NCBI RefSeq assembly: GCF_900114455.1
Contig: NZ_FOTC01000002.1
Location: 405,012-469,011, forward strand
Source: Halogranum rubrum
GTDB lineage: Archaea > Halobacteriota > Halobacteria > Halobacteriales > Haloferacaceae
Reading direction: 5' to 3'
Length of the DNA: 64,000 nucleotides
A model generated the notes under the pieces. The model worked only from the letters and a program-made list of their open reading frames with translations, did no database searches and was not told where the DNA came from. Position numbers and translations under genes: made by a program. This document shows, piece by piece, positions 34,215-42,597 of this stretch (positions within the stretch are counted from its first letter, which is position 1; the number at the start of each line of letters is the position of its first letter).

Positions 34215-34349
34215 ATGAGCCTTCGCGAAACTATCGACCACGACTCGTGGCGCACCGTCGCCGGTACCGGTCTCGGCTACGGCATCGTTCTCCTCGTCCT
34301 GTTCGTCGCGCTGTTCGCCCTCCCCTTTCTCGTGTTCTCTCTCCTCTGA
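34215..34349 (+). CDS. 44-residue single-helix membrane protein
   Basis: A short polar N terminus (MSLRETIDHDSWRTVAGTGL) is followed by one hydrophobic helix (LGYGIVLLVLFVALFALPFL). It resembles small haloarchaeal membrane proteins placed between nth and PAN. The upstream extension to 34146 lacks a better start. Function unknown. Confidence 0.65.
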   Translation: MSLRETIDHDSWRTVAGTGLGYGIVLLVLFVALFALPFLVFSLL

Positions 34350-34410
34350 GAGACCGCGCGACCGCTAAGCGAATCGTGAGAACGGAGAGAATCGAGAGTA
34401 GTCAGACCGA

Positions 34411-35628
34411 CTACGCGAACGCGCGAGAGGTGTCCGGGTCCTCGTCGGACTCGGCTTGAATCTTGTCCCACGCGTTGACGAAGTCCTGCATGTAGATCTC
34501 CGTCCGGTCGTCGCGGATGGCGAACATCCCGGCTTCCGTACAGATCGCTTTGATCTCCGCACCGGAGGCTTCGTCGGCGAGTGCTGCCAGTTCCGCGAAG
34601 TCGACGTCGTCGTCGACGTTCATGTTGCGTGTGTGGATCTGGAAGATGATCTCTCGACCTTCCTCGTTCGGCTTGGGCACTTCGATGAGACGGTCGAACC
34701 GACCCGGCCGAAGGATGGCGGGGTCGAGCATGTCGAAGCGGTTCGTCGCTGCGATGATACGAATCTCACCGCGCTCGTCGAAGCCGTCCATCTCGGCGAG
34801 TAGTTGCATCATCGTCCGCTGGACCTCGGCGTCGCCGGAGGTCTTCGAGTCCGTCCGTTTCGACGCGATGGCGTCGATTTCGTCGATGAAGAGCACTGCT
34901 GGCTCGTTCTCGCGAGCGACCTCGAAGAGGTCACGAACGAGTTTCGCTCCCTCACCGATGAACTTGTGGACCAGTTCCGATCCGGCCATCTTGATGAAGG
35001 TGGCGTCGGTCTGGTTGGCGACGGCCTTCGCGAGCATCGTCTTCCCGGTGCCCGGTGGTCCGTAGAGAAGCACGCCAGACGGCGGGTCGATACCGACTTC
35101 GGCGAACATCTCCGGACGGTCGAGCGGCATCTCGACGGTCTCGCGGATCTCCTGCATCTGCTCTTCCAGCCCACCGATATCCTCGTAGGTGACGTTCGGG
35201 CTGTGGTCTACCTGCATCACGCGAGCGCGGACGTCGGTCTCGTTGTCGAGCTTCTTGACGATAGAGAGAGAGTTGTTGACGGCCACTCGGGAGTCAGGTT
35301 CGAGTTGCTCTCGCATCTCGTCTGTGACCTCCGTAAGTGCCTCTTGGTTGTTCCCGTGCTGTTTGATGATGACCCCCTGGTCGGATATCTCTTGGACAGT
35401 CGCGACGAACAACGGAGACTGCTTGAGCTTCTTGTTCTCGTGCGTAAGTCGCTCAAGCTTCTGTTGGTACTTGTTGTTCTCCGCATTAGCGTCGAGGAGT
35501 TTGTCCCGCATCTCCTCGTTCTGTGATTCCAAGATCTCCAGTCGCTCCTGGAGGCCCTCGATCTTCTCCTGCTGCGACGCCGACTCTTCGTCGTATGGCA
35601 TATCGACGTCGTCCACAGTATCGCTCAT
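34411..35628 (-). CDS. pan: Proteasome-activating nucleotidase (PAN)
   Basis: The 405-residue AAA+ unfoldase feeds proteins into the 20S proteasome. An N-terminal coiled coil (about 12-75) and OB domain precede the ATPase module with Walker [16 protein letters not shown], Walker [15 protein letters not shown] and the second region of homology ([23 protein letters not shown]). The C terminus reads SRAFA. The usual docking motif, hydrophobic-Tyr-any, is here Ala-Phe-Ala, with Phe in place of Tyr. The gene has a short divergent region to the HTH gene at 35768. Confidence 0.96.
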   Translation of the reverse strand: MSDTVDDVDMPYDEESASQQEKIEGLQERLEILESQNEEMRDKLLDANAENNKYQQKLERLTHENKKLKQSPLFVATVQEISDQGVIIKQHGNNQEALTEVTDEMREQLEPDSRVAVNNSLSIVKKLDNETDVRARVMQVDHSPNVTYEDIGGLEEQMQEIRETVEMPLDRPEMFAEVGIDPPSGVLLYGPPGTGKTMLAKAVANQTDATFIKMAGSELVHKFIGEGAKLVRDLFEVARENEPAVLFIDEIDAIASKRTDSKTSGDAEVQRTMMQLLAEMDGFDERGEIRIIAATNRFDMLDPAILRPGRFDRLIEVPKPNEEGREIIFQIHTRNMNVDDDVDFAELAALADEASGAEIKAICTEAGMFAIRDDRTEIYMQDFVNAWDKIQAESDEDPDTSRAFA

Positions 35629-35727
35629 CGGGTCAACTAAGGCGCTCCCGAATAAGAGGCTTCGGGTCGGGGATTGCTTCGCCGGCCACGGCCGTTAGGT
35701 GATTCCTGAGAGTAATAGAATGCGATA

Positions 35728-35741
35728 GAAATTATTATTAC
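35728..35741 (+). promoter_or_regulatory. TATA box of the small HTH gene
   Basis: GAAATTATTATTAC is an AT-rich promoter element about 30 bp before the ATG at 35768, giving a leader of a few bases. Confidence 0.55.
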
Positions 35742-35767
35742 GCTGTATGCACCAGGAGAGTGTAAGA

Positions 35768-36028
35768 ATGAGTCGTTCAGAGGCAGTTGCTGCAGACGAC
35801 GTGTCGGACCGCTGGGACCCGGTGCGTGACCTCCCCCCGAGCGCGAAACTGGTCGCCAAAGTGCTCGACTACAACGAGACGCTGACGCAGAGTCAACTGA
35901 GCGAGGAGACGCTGCTCCCTGCTCGGACGGTTCGATACGCACTCACCCGACTGGAGGAAGAGGGTGTCGTCGAGTCGCGGTTCTCCTTCTCCGACGCGCG
36001 CAAGCGCCTCTACACACTGTCGCTCTAA
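35768..36028 (+). CDS. Small winged-HTH transcription regulator, 86 aa
   Basis: The 86-residue protein is one winged helix-turn-helix domain: helix 1 PSAKLVAKVLDYN, helix 2 LTQSQLSEET, recognition helix LPARTVRYALTRLEEEGVV, wing ESRFSFSDARKRLYTLSL. It is MarR/TrmB-like in pattern. No ligand or dimerisation domain is present. The target is unknown. It is divergent from pan with 139 bp between starts; whether it controls pan is untested. Confidence 0.85.
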   Translation: MSRSEAVAADDVSDRWDPVRDLPPSAKLVAKVLDYNETLTQSQLSEETLLPARTVRYALTRLEEEGVVESRFSFSDARKRLYTLSL

Positions 36029-36093
36029 CGCCGACGCGCGACGCTGATTACGCGAATCGTTATACGCGAAGCCGCAGCCACCTCTCTCTACGG

Positions 36094-36459
36094 ATGGGCG
36101 ACCCGACTACTGTCAAGCGAGCACTCCGAGCGCTCGCGTACGAGACACATCAGAGACCAGCGGCGGCAACCCACCGGCGGTATATCGAATATGCGACGGA
36201 CTCGCTGAGGTTCGTCGGCGACGCAGCAGAGTTCTGTGAGAAAGTGGGTGTCGACCGACTCTGCGAAGCCGTCCGGACGGCCGACGACAGAGGCGAAGAG
36301 CGACTCGCTCGTCGCGGTCAACAGGCGCTCGACACGCTACGGCGGTACCGGCGAGCGGCCGACGGTAACGAGGACGACGAGGACGACACGCACGACGACC
36401 ACATTCACTCCGCTCGCGGAACGCCTTTAATGAGGGCTGGCCAAAGAGGTGACAGATGA
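36094..36459 (+). CDS. Hypothetical protein upstream of mre11, 121 aa
   Basis: The 121-residue protein is helical, with ALRALAYETHQRPAAATHRR and AAEFCEKVGVDRLCEAVRTA, and has an acidic low-complexity C terminus. Its stop overlaps the mre11 start (ATGA), so the two are probably co-translated. A TATA-like GTTATACG lies near 36058-36066, giving a nearly leaderless transcript. The family is not recognised; position suggests a link with the Mre11-Rad50 complex. Confidence 0.75.
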   Translation: MGDPTTVKRALRALAYETHQRPAAATHRRYIEYATDSLRFVGDAAEFCEKVGVDRLCEAVRTADDRGEERLARRGQQALDTLRRYRRAADGNEDDEDDTHDDHIHSARGTPLMRAGQRGDR

Positions 36460-37781
36460 CACGGGTGATACACACCGGCGACACCCACATCGGGTATCAG
36501 CAGTACCACTCGCCGGAACGCCGCCACGACTTCCTCGCTGCGTTCGAACAGGTCGTCGACGACGCCATCGCGGCCGACGTCGACGCCGTCGTTCACGCGG
36601 GCGACCTCTTTCACGACCGACGCCCCGACCTGCAGGACCTCCTCGGGACGCTCTCTGCGCTCCGGACACTCTCCGACGCCGAGATTCCCTTCCTCGCCGT
36701 CGTCGGCAACCACGAGTCGACCCGTGGTGGGCAGTGGCTCGACCTCTTCGAGAACCTCGGACTCGCCGTTCGACTCGGCTCCGAGCCACACGTCCTCGGT
36801 AACACGGCGTTCTACGGTCTCGACCACGTCCCAGAGTCGCGTCGAGACGAGTTGGAGTACCAGTTCACGCCGCACGACGCCGACTTCGCGGCGCTCGTCA
36901 GCCACGGCCTCTTCACCCCGTTCGCACACGCGAACTGGGATACGGAAACCGTCCTGACCGAGTCGAACGTCGACTTCGACGCCGTCCTCCTCGGCGACAA
37001 CCACAAAGCCGACGAGGCGCAGGTCGACGGCACGTGGGTCACGTACTGCGGGTCCACCGAGCGCGCGAGCGCGAGCGAAGAACCCGGACGCGGCTACAAC
37101 GTCGTCGAGTTCGGTCCCGACGTCGACATCCGCCGAAAAGCGCTCGAGACGCGTCCCTTCGCCTTCGTCGACGTCGACCTCGCCGAGGGAGAAGGTATCG
37201 AACGCGTGCGCGAGCAGGTCCGGCAACACGACCTCTCGGAGGCCGTCGCCATCGTCGACATCACCGGCGAGGGCGACCCGGTGACGCCCGCGAGCATCGA
37301 AGAGTTCGCCGCAGACCGCGGCGCACTCATCGCTCGCGTGAAAGACCGACGAGAGATAGAGGGAACAGAGACCGACCTCTCGGTGAGTTTCGCCGACCCG
37401 GACGACGCCGTCCGCGAACGTATCTCCGACCTCGGCCTGTCGAAGGCCGCACTCGACATCGACGAGACGGTTCGCGCGAGCAAGACACCCGACAGCAAGG
37501 TCCGAGAGGAGGTGAAAGCCCGCGTCGAATCGCTCGTCGAAGACGAGAGTGCGTTTGCGCGCGCACCGGGGGCCGACGACGAACCCGGAGACCCTGCGGA
37601 AGCCGAGGAAGCCGAAGGGACCGACGCCAAACCTGAACCAGACTCCGACGCTGTCGGCACTGTCGACGACAGCGACACGTCCAACGACAGCGACGATAGC
37701 GACCCCGACGAAGAGACAGTGCGCGAGGAAGCCGAGACACCACCGAGTGACGGCCAAATCTCCATGGAGGACTACCTGTGA
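36456..37781 (+). CDS. mre11: DNA repair nuclease Mre11
   Basis: The 441-residue protein is the Mn-dependent nuclease of the Mre11-Rad50 double-strand-break repair complex. The phosphoesterase motifs are in order: GDTHIG (8-13), [25 protein letters not shown] and LLGDNHK. After the nuclease and capping regions (to about 330) the C terminus is a long acidic tail ending [10 protein letters not shown], where Rad50-binding segments normally lie. It overlaps the preceding gene by four bases (ATGA) and the rad50 start by four bases (GTGA), so the three genes form a translationally coupled operon. Confidence 0.97.
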   Translation: MTRVIHTGDTHIGYQQYHSPERRHDFLAAFEQVVDDAIAADVDAVVHAGDLFHDRRPDLQDLLGTLSALRTLSDAEIPFLAVVGNHESTRGGQWLDLFENLGLAVRLGSEPHVLGNTAFYGLDHVPESRRDELEYQFTPHDADFAALVSHGLFTPFAHANWDTETVLTESNVDFDAVLLGDNHKADEAQVDGTWVTYCGSTERASASEEPGRGYNVVEFGPDVDIRRKALETRPFAFVDVDLAEGEGIERVREQVRQHDLSEAVAIVDITGEGDPVTPASIEEFAADRGALIARVKDRREIEGTETDLSVSFADPDDAVRERISDLGLSKAALDIDETVRASKTPDSKVREEVKARVESLVEDESAFARAPGADDEPGDPAEAEEAEGTDAKPEPDSDAVGTVDDSDTSNDSDDSDPDEETVREEAETPPSDGQISMEDYL

Positions 37782-40474
37782 GATTCGACCGCCTCCGACT
37801 GGAGAACTTCAAACCGTACGCCGACGCCGACCTCGGCCTCGACGACGGCGTCACAGTCATCCACGGGTTGAACGGCAGCGGGAAGTCGTCGCTCCTAGAC
37901 GCCTGTTTCTTCGCACTCTACGGCTCGAAAGCACTCGACGGGACGCTCGACGACGTCATCACGAACGGCGAAGAGGACGCCGAAATCGAGCTGTGGTTCA
38001 CGCACGACGGCGAGTCCTACCACATCGAGCGTCGACTCCGCCGGTCGGGTGAGCGAACGCTGACGGCGAAGTGCGTGCTCGAAGGCCCCGACACGACCGT
38101 CGACGGGTCGCGCGACGTCCGTCGGTTCGTCACCGAACTCCTGCGGATGGACGCCGAGGCGTTCGTCAACTGCGCGTACGTCCGGCAGGGCGAGGTGAAC
38201 AAACTCATCAACGCGACACCCCGCCAGCGACAGGACATGATAGACGACCTCCTCCAGCTAGGAAAGCTAGAGGAGTATCGCGAGCGCGCCGGACAGGCGC
38301 GACTCGGCGTCGACGACATCCTCGCCAACAAACGCGGCGCGCTCGACGAACTGGACACCCAGATTCAGGAGCGAGAGGAACAGGACCTCCACGGACGACT
38401 CAACGAGTTGGAGAGCAAACTGAAGAGCATCGACGACGACCTCGAGCGTCACCGCGAGAACAGAGAACGAGCAGAGTCGAGCAGAGACGAGGCGCAGGCG
38501 ACGCTCGAAAGCTACGAGGAGAAGCGTGAACGACTCGACGAGTTGGCCGACGAAATCGAGGAGTTGGAGTCGAAAATCGCCGAGACCGAGCGCGAGCGAG
38601 ACGACCTCCGCGACGAGATTCGTGAGACACAAGCGCAAAAGACGGAACTCGAATCGACGACCGCAGACGTGCTCGCCGAGACGACGCTGGAGACCGCAAG
38701 CGAGTCAGCCATCGAGTCACGTCTCGACACCCTCGACGAGCAGGAGACGGAGCAGTCGGAGACACTCAACGAGGCCCGAATGCACGCACAGGCGCTCGAC
38801 AACCAGTCTGGCAACCTCAGTGAGAAGGCCGACGACCGCCGGTCGCGAGCGGACGACAAACGCGCCCGAGCAGACCGACTCGACACGGAAGTCGAGACGG
38901 CGACCGAGGAACTCGACAGTCGGCGGGAGACGCTCGACGAGATGGCCGACGAGATTGCCAAACTGAAGACCGCATTCGACACGGCGGAGGCGGACATCGA
39001 ACTCGGCGAGGCGTCGACACACCTCGCTGACTTGCGTGAGGAGCGCGAATCACTCCGTGACGAAATCGAGAACGTGCGGACAGAGTTGAAGACCGTCCGA
39101 AACAGCGTCACAGAGGCCGAGCGACTGCTCGACGAGGGCAAGTGCCCCGAGTGTGGCCAACCTGTCGAGGACTCGCCGCACGTCGACACGCTCGACGAGG
39201 ACCGCGCCCGCGTGTCCGAACTGGAGACAGAACTCGACGAGTTGCAGGCCGACCGCGAGTCGCTGGACGCCGCCATCGACCGGGCGAAGGACCTCGTCGA
39301 GACGGAGGCAGAGATCGAGTCGCTGCGGTCGAACCGCGAGAACGTCGAGCAACTCGTCGAACAGAAGGCCGAGACGGTCGACGAGAAGCGCACAGAGGCC
39401 GAGACGCTCCGTGAGGAGGCCGACGAACTCGCGACGCAGGCAGAGAACACCCGCGAAGTCGCCGAGGGGAAGGCGGAGGAAGCAGCCGAGGCACGCGAGA
39501 CGGTCGAAGAGATAGAGACCGAACTCGACGCCATCGACGCGAAACAGGCGCAACTGGAACGTCTCGCCGACCTCCGCGAGCGAATCGAGGAGGCCGAGGA
39601 GCGAGCTGAACGCCTGCGGGAGAAACGAACGGACCTCGACGAACGGAACGACGAGCGCCGCGAATATCTCGCGGGGAAACGCGACCAGCGAGACGACTTA
39701 CGTGGCGAGGTCGACGAGGAACAGGTCGAACAGGCGCGCTCGCAGAAACAGAACGCAGTCGACTATCTCGAGAAGGTCGAAGCCGAACTCGACCGTCTCG
39801 CCGAGCGGCGAGACGAACTCCAGAACGCCATCGGTAGCGTGAACAACGCCATCGAGCAGTTAGAGACCCTCCGCGAGCAGCGCGAGTCGGTGGCAACACG
39901 CGTCGCCGCCCTCGAATCGCTCCACGAGGAGACCGAGGAGTTAGAGGGGTTGTACGGTGACTTGCGGGCCGACCTCAGACAGCGGAACGTCGAGAGCCTC
40001 GAACGGATGCTCAACGAGACGTTCGACCTCGTCTACGGCAACGACGCCTACTCGACGATTCGACTCGACGGCGAGTACGAACTCACTGTCTTCCAGAAGG
40101 ACGGGCAGGCGCTCGACCCCGAACAGCTATCGGGTGGCGAGCGCGCGCTGTTCAACCTCAGTCTCCGGTGTGCCATCTACCGCTTGTTGGCAGAGGGTAT
40201 CGAGGGGACGGCACCGCTGCCGCCGCTCATCCTCGACGAACCGACCGTGTTCCTCGATTCGGGGCACGTCTCGCGTCTCGTCGACCTCGTCGAGGAGATG
40301 CGGGCGCTCGGGGTCCGGCAGATAATCATCGTCAGTCACGACGACGAACTCGTCGGCGCGGCAGACGACTTAGTGACCGTCGAGAAGAACAGTACGACCA
40401 ATCGGTCGACTGTCGGTCGAGCGGACGCTGCGTCGCTGGCGGCGGTCGAATCGCTCGCGGGTACCAACGACTGA
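37778..40474 (+). CDS. rad50: DNA double-strand break repair ATPase Rad50
   Basis: The 898-residue SMC-like ATPase tethers DNA ends with Mre11. The N-terminal head has Walker [14 protein letters not shown] (near residue 28). Two very long coiled coils flank the zinc hook CPECGQPV near residue 450. The C-terminal head has the signature [16 protein letters not shown] and Walker [14 protein letters not shown]. The GTG start overlaps the mre11 stop. The length and all motifs are standard for archaeal Rad50. Confidence 0.97.
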   Translation: MRFDRLRLENFKPYADADLGLDDGVTVIHGLNGSGKSSLLDACFFALYGSKALDGTLDDVITNGEEDAEIELWFTHDGESYHIERRLRRSGERTLTAKCVLEGPDTTVDGSRDVRRFVTELLRMDAEAFVNCAYVRQGEVNKLINATPRQRQDMIDDLLQLGKLEEYRERAGQARLGVDDILANKRGALDELDTQIQEREEQDLHGRLNELESKLKSIDDDLERHRENRERAESSRDEAQATLESYEEKRERLDELADEIEELESKIAETERERDDLRDEIRETQAQKTELESTTADVLAETTLETASESAIESRLDTLDEQETEQSETLNEARMHAQALDNQSGNLSEKADDRRSRADDKRARADRLDTEVETATEELDSRRETLDEMADEIAKLKTAFDTAEADIELGEASTHLADLREERESLRDEIENVRTELKTVRNSVTEAERLLDEGKCPECGQPVEDSPHVDTLDEDRARVSELETELDELQADRESLDAAIDRAKDLVETEAEIESLRSNRENVEQLVEQKAETVDEKRTEAETLREEADELATQAENTREVAEGKAEEAAEARETVEEIETELDAIDAKQAQLERLADLRERIEEAEERAERLREKRTDLDERNDERREYLAGKRDQRDDLRGEVDEEQVEQARSQKQNAVDYLEKVEAELDRLAERRDELQNAIGSVNNAIEQLETLREQRESVATRVAALESLHEETEELEGLYGDLRADLRQRNVESLERMLNETFDLVYGNDAYSTIRLDGEYELTVFQKDGQALDPEQLSGGERALFNLSLRCAIYRLLAEGIEGTAPLPPLILDEPTVFLDSGHVSRLVDLVEEMRALGVRQIIIVSHDDELVGAADDLVTVEKNSTTNRSTVGRADAASLAAVESLAGTND

Positions 40475-40482
40475 GAACGGAC

Positions 40483-40905
40483 TCAGGCTCTGAGTTCGTC
40501 GACGGCGTCTCTGGCGAGGTCGGTCGCGCCGTAGCCACGCTCGCCGAACACCGTGGTCTCTTCGACCAGTCCTGCGGCGCGGAACTCGGTGAGCAGGCCG
40601 TGAAGGTCGGACTCACAGAGGTCGTACGCACCGAGGAGGTCGACGACGGGGACGGGGCCACGGTCGGCGAGTTCGAACAGCAGTCCGAGTGCCCGCTCGT
40701 TCGGGACGGCGGTGAGCACGCGACGAACGGACGCCGGGACGCCTGCGGCCGCGGTGACGAGCGGCGATTCGCCCTCGACGAGGCTGAGTTCACTGTTGTC
40801 GACGTAGCGTTCTTCGCCAGTCTCCGGGTCGCGAACACGGCTGGACTCGCTCGACTGCTTGACGAGTACGAACCGATTACCGGCGTCGTCGCGGACGGTG
40901 CGCAT
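40483..40905 (-). CDS. Small winged-HTH protein, 140 aa
   Basis: The 140-residue protein starts TVRDDAGNRFVLVKQSSESS, with a beta-rich N-terminal segment DPETGEERYVDNSEL. A winged-helix domain follows from about residue 60 (VPNERALGLLFELADRGPVPV, then YDLCESDLHGLLTEFRAAGLV). ATG 40905 was chosen since the upstream reading is threonine/arginine-rich shadow. It is convergent with rad50 with an 8-bp gap. Haloarchaeal genomes often carry a protein like this next to rad50; its target is unknown. Confidence 0.75.
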   Translation of the reverse strand: MRTVRDDAGNRFVLVKQSSESSRVRDPETGEERYVDNSELSLVEGESPLVTAAAGVPASVRRVLTAVPNERALGLLFELADRGPVPVVDLLGAYDLCESDLHGLLTEFRAAGLVEETTVFGERGYGATDLARDAVDELRA

Positions 40906-40930
40906 ACTCGTTCGGAGGGCTGTCGGAGAG

Positions 40931-41410
40931 TTAGGGGTTGTGTTCGGAGACACCGTCTCCATCGACTCCCTCACCGTCGTCTCCGCTCTCGTCGTTTCCG
41001 TTCTCGCCGTCGACGTCGGCCGTCGTTTCGTCTCCGTCGTCTCGCCGAGAGTCGGCCGAGGCACGCTTGAACTGCCGGTATAGGTGATACGTTCGGCCGA
41101 GTGCGAACGTCCCCACGGCGACGAGTCCGAGACCGACCAACCACTGGCCGCGGAAGTAGATGAGCATCGGCCCGAGGCTCAACGCGAAGACGGCGAAGTT
41201 GACGAGGATGACGCTCGCCCAGAACGGCTTGGAGATGGCGCTGTCGACACCGTCTGAGAGGTCCGGTTCGGGTGGCTCGGGGATGGTGATGTTCTCGACG
41301 AGTTCTCGCTCCGGGTCGCCCCACCGGGCTTCGGGGTCCTGTTCGGGGTCTCCCCACCGAGCCTCGGGGTCGAACTCGTCGGGTTCGTCGGGCCACGGGT
41401 CGGAAGGCAC
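40931..41410 (-). CDS. Membrane protein with a repeated WGDPE motif (DUF7322-type)
   Basis: The 159-residue protein opens with two near-identical copies of the unit DPEARWGDPE (about residues 14-35). Two hydrophobic helices follow (about residues 62-84 and 88-108), then a disordered acidic tail. The GTG at 41410 is preferred because the upstream residues MLACRFRLA are unlike haloarchaeal starts. I relate it to a haloarchaeal membrane protein family without known function. It is 25 bp upstream of the 140-residue HTH gene on the same strand. Confidence 0.68.
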   Translation of the reverse strand: MPSDPWPDEPDEFDPEARWGDPEQDPEARWGDPERELVENITIPEPPEPDLSDGVDSAISKPFWASVILVNFAVFALSLGPMLIYFRGQWLVGLGLVAVGTFALGRTYHLYRQFKRASADSRRDDGDETTADVDGENGNDESGDDGEGVDGDGVSEHNP

Positions 41411-41565
41411 GGCTAACCGAAAGCGGCAGGCGAGCAAAAGAATTCGGCTTCGACACGACTAGCGGAGCGACCGCTCGCCGTCTACTGTTCTCGTCGAGAT
41501 GGCGTCACTGGTGTCACTGGCGTCGATAGCGCCAGCGCGGTGATTGACGGGGGCGGCCGCCTCCG

Positions 41566-41751
41566 TCAGGCGACTTCTTTCAGGAGGACTGTCGCAGATG
41601 CTTGGAGCCACGCGAGTGGGTTCTCCGAGTCGTAGAAGACGACCCCGTTGTCGGTGTCGTACGTCTCGATTGTCTCGACCCCGTCAGTCTCTGCTTCGGG
41701 GGCCGAGGCACCCGGACTGTCCCACTGCTCGTCGTTAGCGTGGTCGGACAT
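41566..41751 (-). CDS. Small haloarchaeal protein (DUF7331-type), 61 aa
   Basis: The 61-residue protein has an acidic N terminus, then GVETIETYDTDNGVVFYDSENPLAWLQASATVLLKEVA, of which NPLAWLQAS is the conserved core. It resembles a haloarchaeal family of very small acidic proteins. The ATG at 41751 fits a TATA-like GCTATACTATGG on the minus strand near 41775-41786; an ATG seven codons upstream is possible. Function unknown. Confidence 0.72.
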   Translation of the reverse strand: MSDHANDEQWDSPGASAPEAETDGVETIETYDTDNGVVFYDSENPLAWLQASATVLLKEVA

Positions 41752-41811
41752 GTGTGGACTGTGGTATGACATACCATAGTATAGCTCTTGTGGATGCGGA
41801 CAGCCTACGTC

Positions 41812-42486
41812 CTATCGCAAGACGTCGCGACCTTCGGTTCCGATGACGAGTGCGTTCTGGACGAGTCTTCCGTGGCCACGGCGGAGGCGCTCAGAGAGTG
41901 CCTGATGAGAGATATCGAGTTCTGCGGCGACTTCCTGGAGCGTCGCGCCACGAGGAACTTCGTAGTAGCCGTGCTCCGAGGCAGTGATGAGCGACTCCAG
42001 TTGGTCTGCGGTGAGTCCGAACTGACCGCGTCGTCGGTCGTCCAGTTCGTAGATACTCGTCACGTCGATAGAGAGGCCGGCGTCCTCACAGAAGTCGTAG
42101 GACCGAGAGAGCGAGTCGCGGTCGGGAAACAGGATTCGAAGGACCCACCGGTCCCGTTCACCGAACGCCGTCAACACCGTCGCGTGCTCCTCGTGGAGGA
42201 GGTGGACGACGAGGTCGATAGCCTGTGTCCAGTCCATTCGGTAGAGCCACTCGTCGCCGAGGTCGGTCAGAAGTTCGATGCCTTCGACGCTCGAATCCGA
42301 GCGAAGCGCGTCGTCGAGGGCGTCGTGACCGCTCTCCGGTGCGGTTATCCACACGAACGGGAGCAGTTTGTCACGGTCGTACGCGACAACACGCTCGACT
42401 TCGAACTCCGCGTCGGGGATAGCGTCGAACGTCGAAGAGAGTGCGAACTCGGCTGCAGGAACTTCTAGTTCTGCTATTGTACTCAT
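41812..42486 (-). CDS. HTH_10 (Bat-like) transcription regulator
   Basis: The 224-residue protein has the two-part layout of the haloarchaeal HTH_10/Bat family: an N-terminal sensor-like domain (AELEVPAAEFALSSTF and then a ligand-type fold) and a C-terminal helix-turn-helix. The latter includes FGLTADQLESLITASEHGYYEVPR, then LQEVAAELDISHQALSERLRRG as the recognition region. Regulators of this type respond to unknown signals. It is divergent from polB, with 111 bp between starts. Confidence 0.92.
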   Translation of the reverse strand: MSTIAELEVPAAEFALSSTFDAIPDAEFEVERVVAYDRDKLLPFVWITAPESGHDALDDALRSDSSVEGIELLTDLGDEWLYRMDWTQAIDLVVHLLHEEHATVLTAFGERDRWVLRILFPDRDSLSRSYDFCEDAGLSIDVTSIYELDDRRRGQFGLTADQLESLITASEHGYYEVPRGATLQEVAAELDISHQALSERLRRGHGRLVQNALVIGTEGRDVLR

Positions 42487-42563
42487 CGCCTACGTGTGGG
42501 AACTTCGTCCACGGATATAGCCGCTGTGGCGGGTCTCTCGTTCTCTCGTCGTCGACACCGCGA

Positions 42564-42575
42564 GGGTTTTTATCC
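42564..42575 (+). promoter_or_regulatory. TATA box of polB
   Basis: GGGTTTTTATCC lies about 27 bp before the ATG at 42598. The spacing predicts a leaderless transcript and supports that start. Confidence 0.5.
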
Positions 42576-42597
42576 ACGCACCCAAACCACCAGCAAC

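Noticed and set aside
36405-37757. 450-codon minus-strand frame across mre11
   Set aside because: Antisense shadow of the well-supported mre11 gene.
41461-41545. Inverted repeats CTGGCG/CGCCAG and AGCGG/CCGCT upstream of the small DUF7331-type gene region
   Set aside because: Arms are short and in a GC-rich gap, so chance is likely; not reported as an element.
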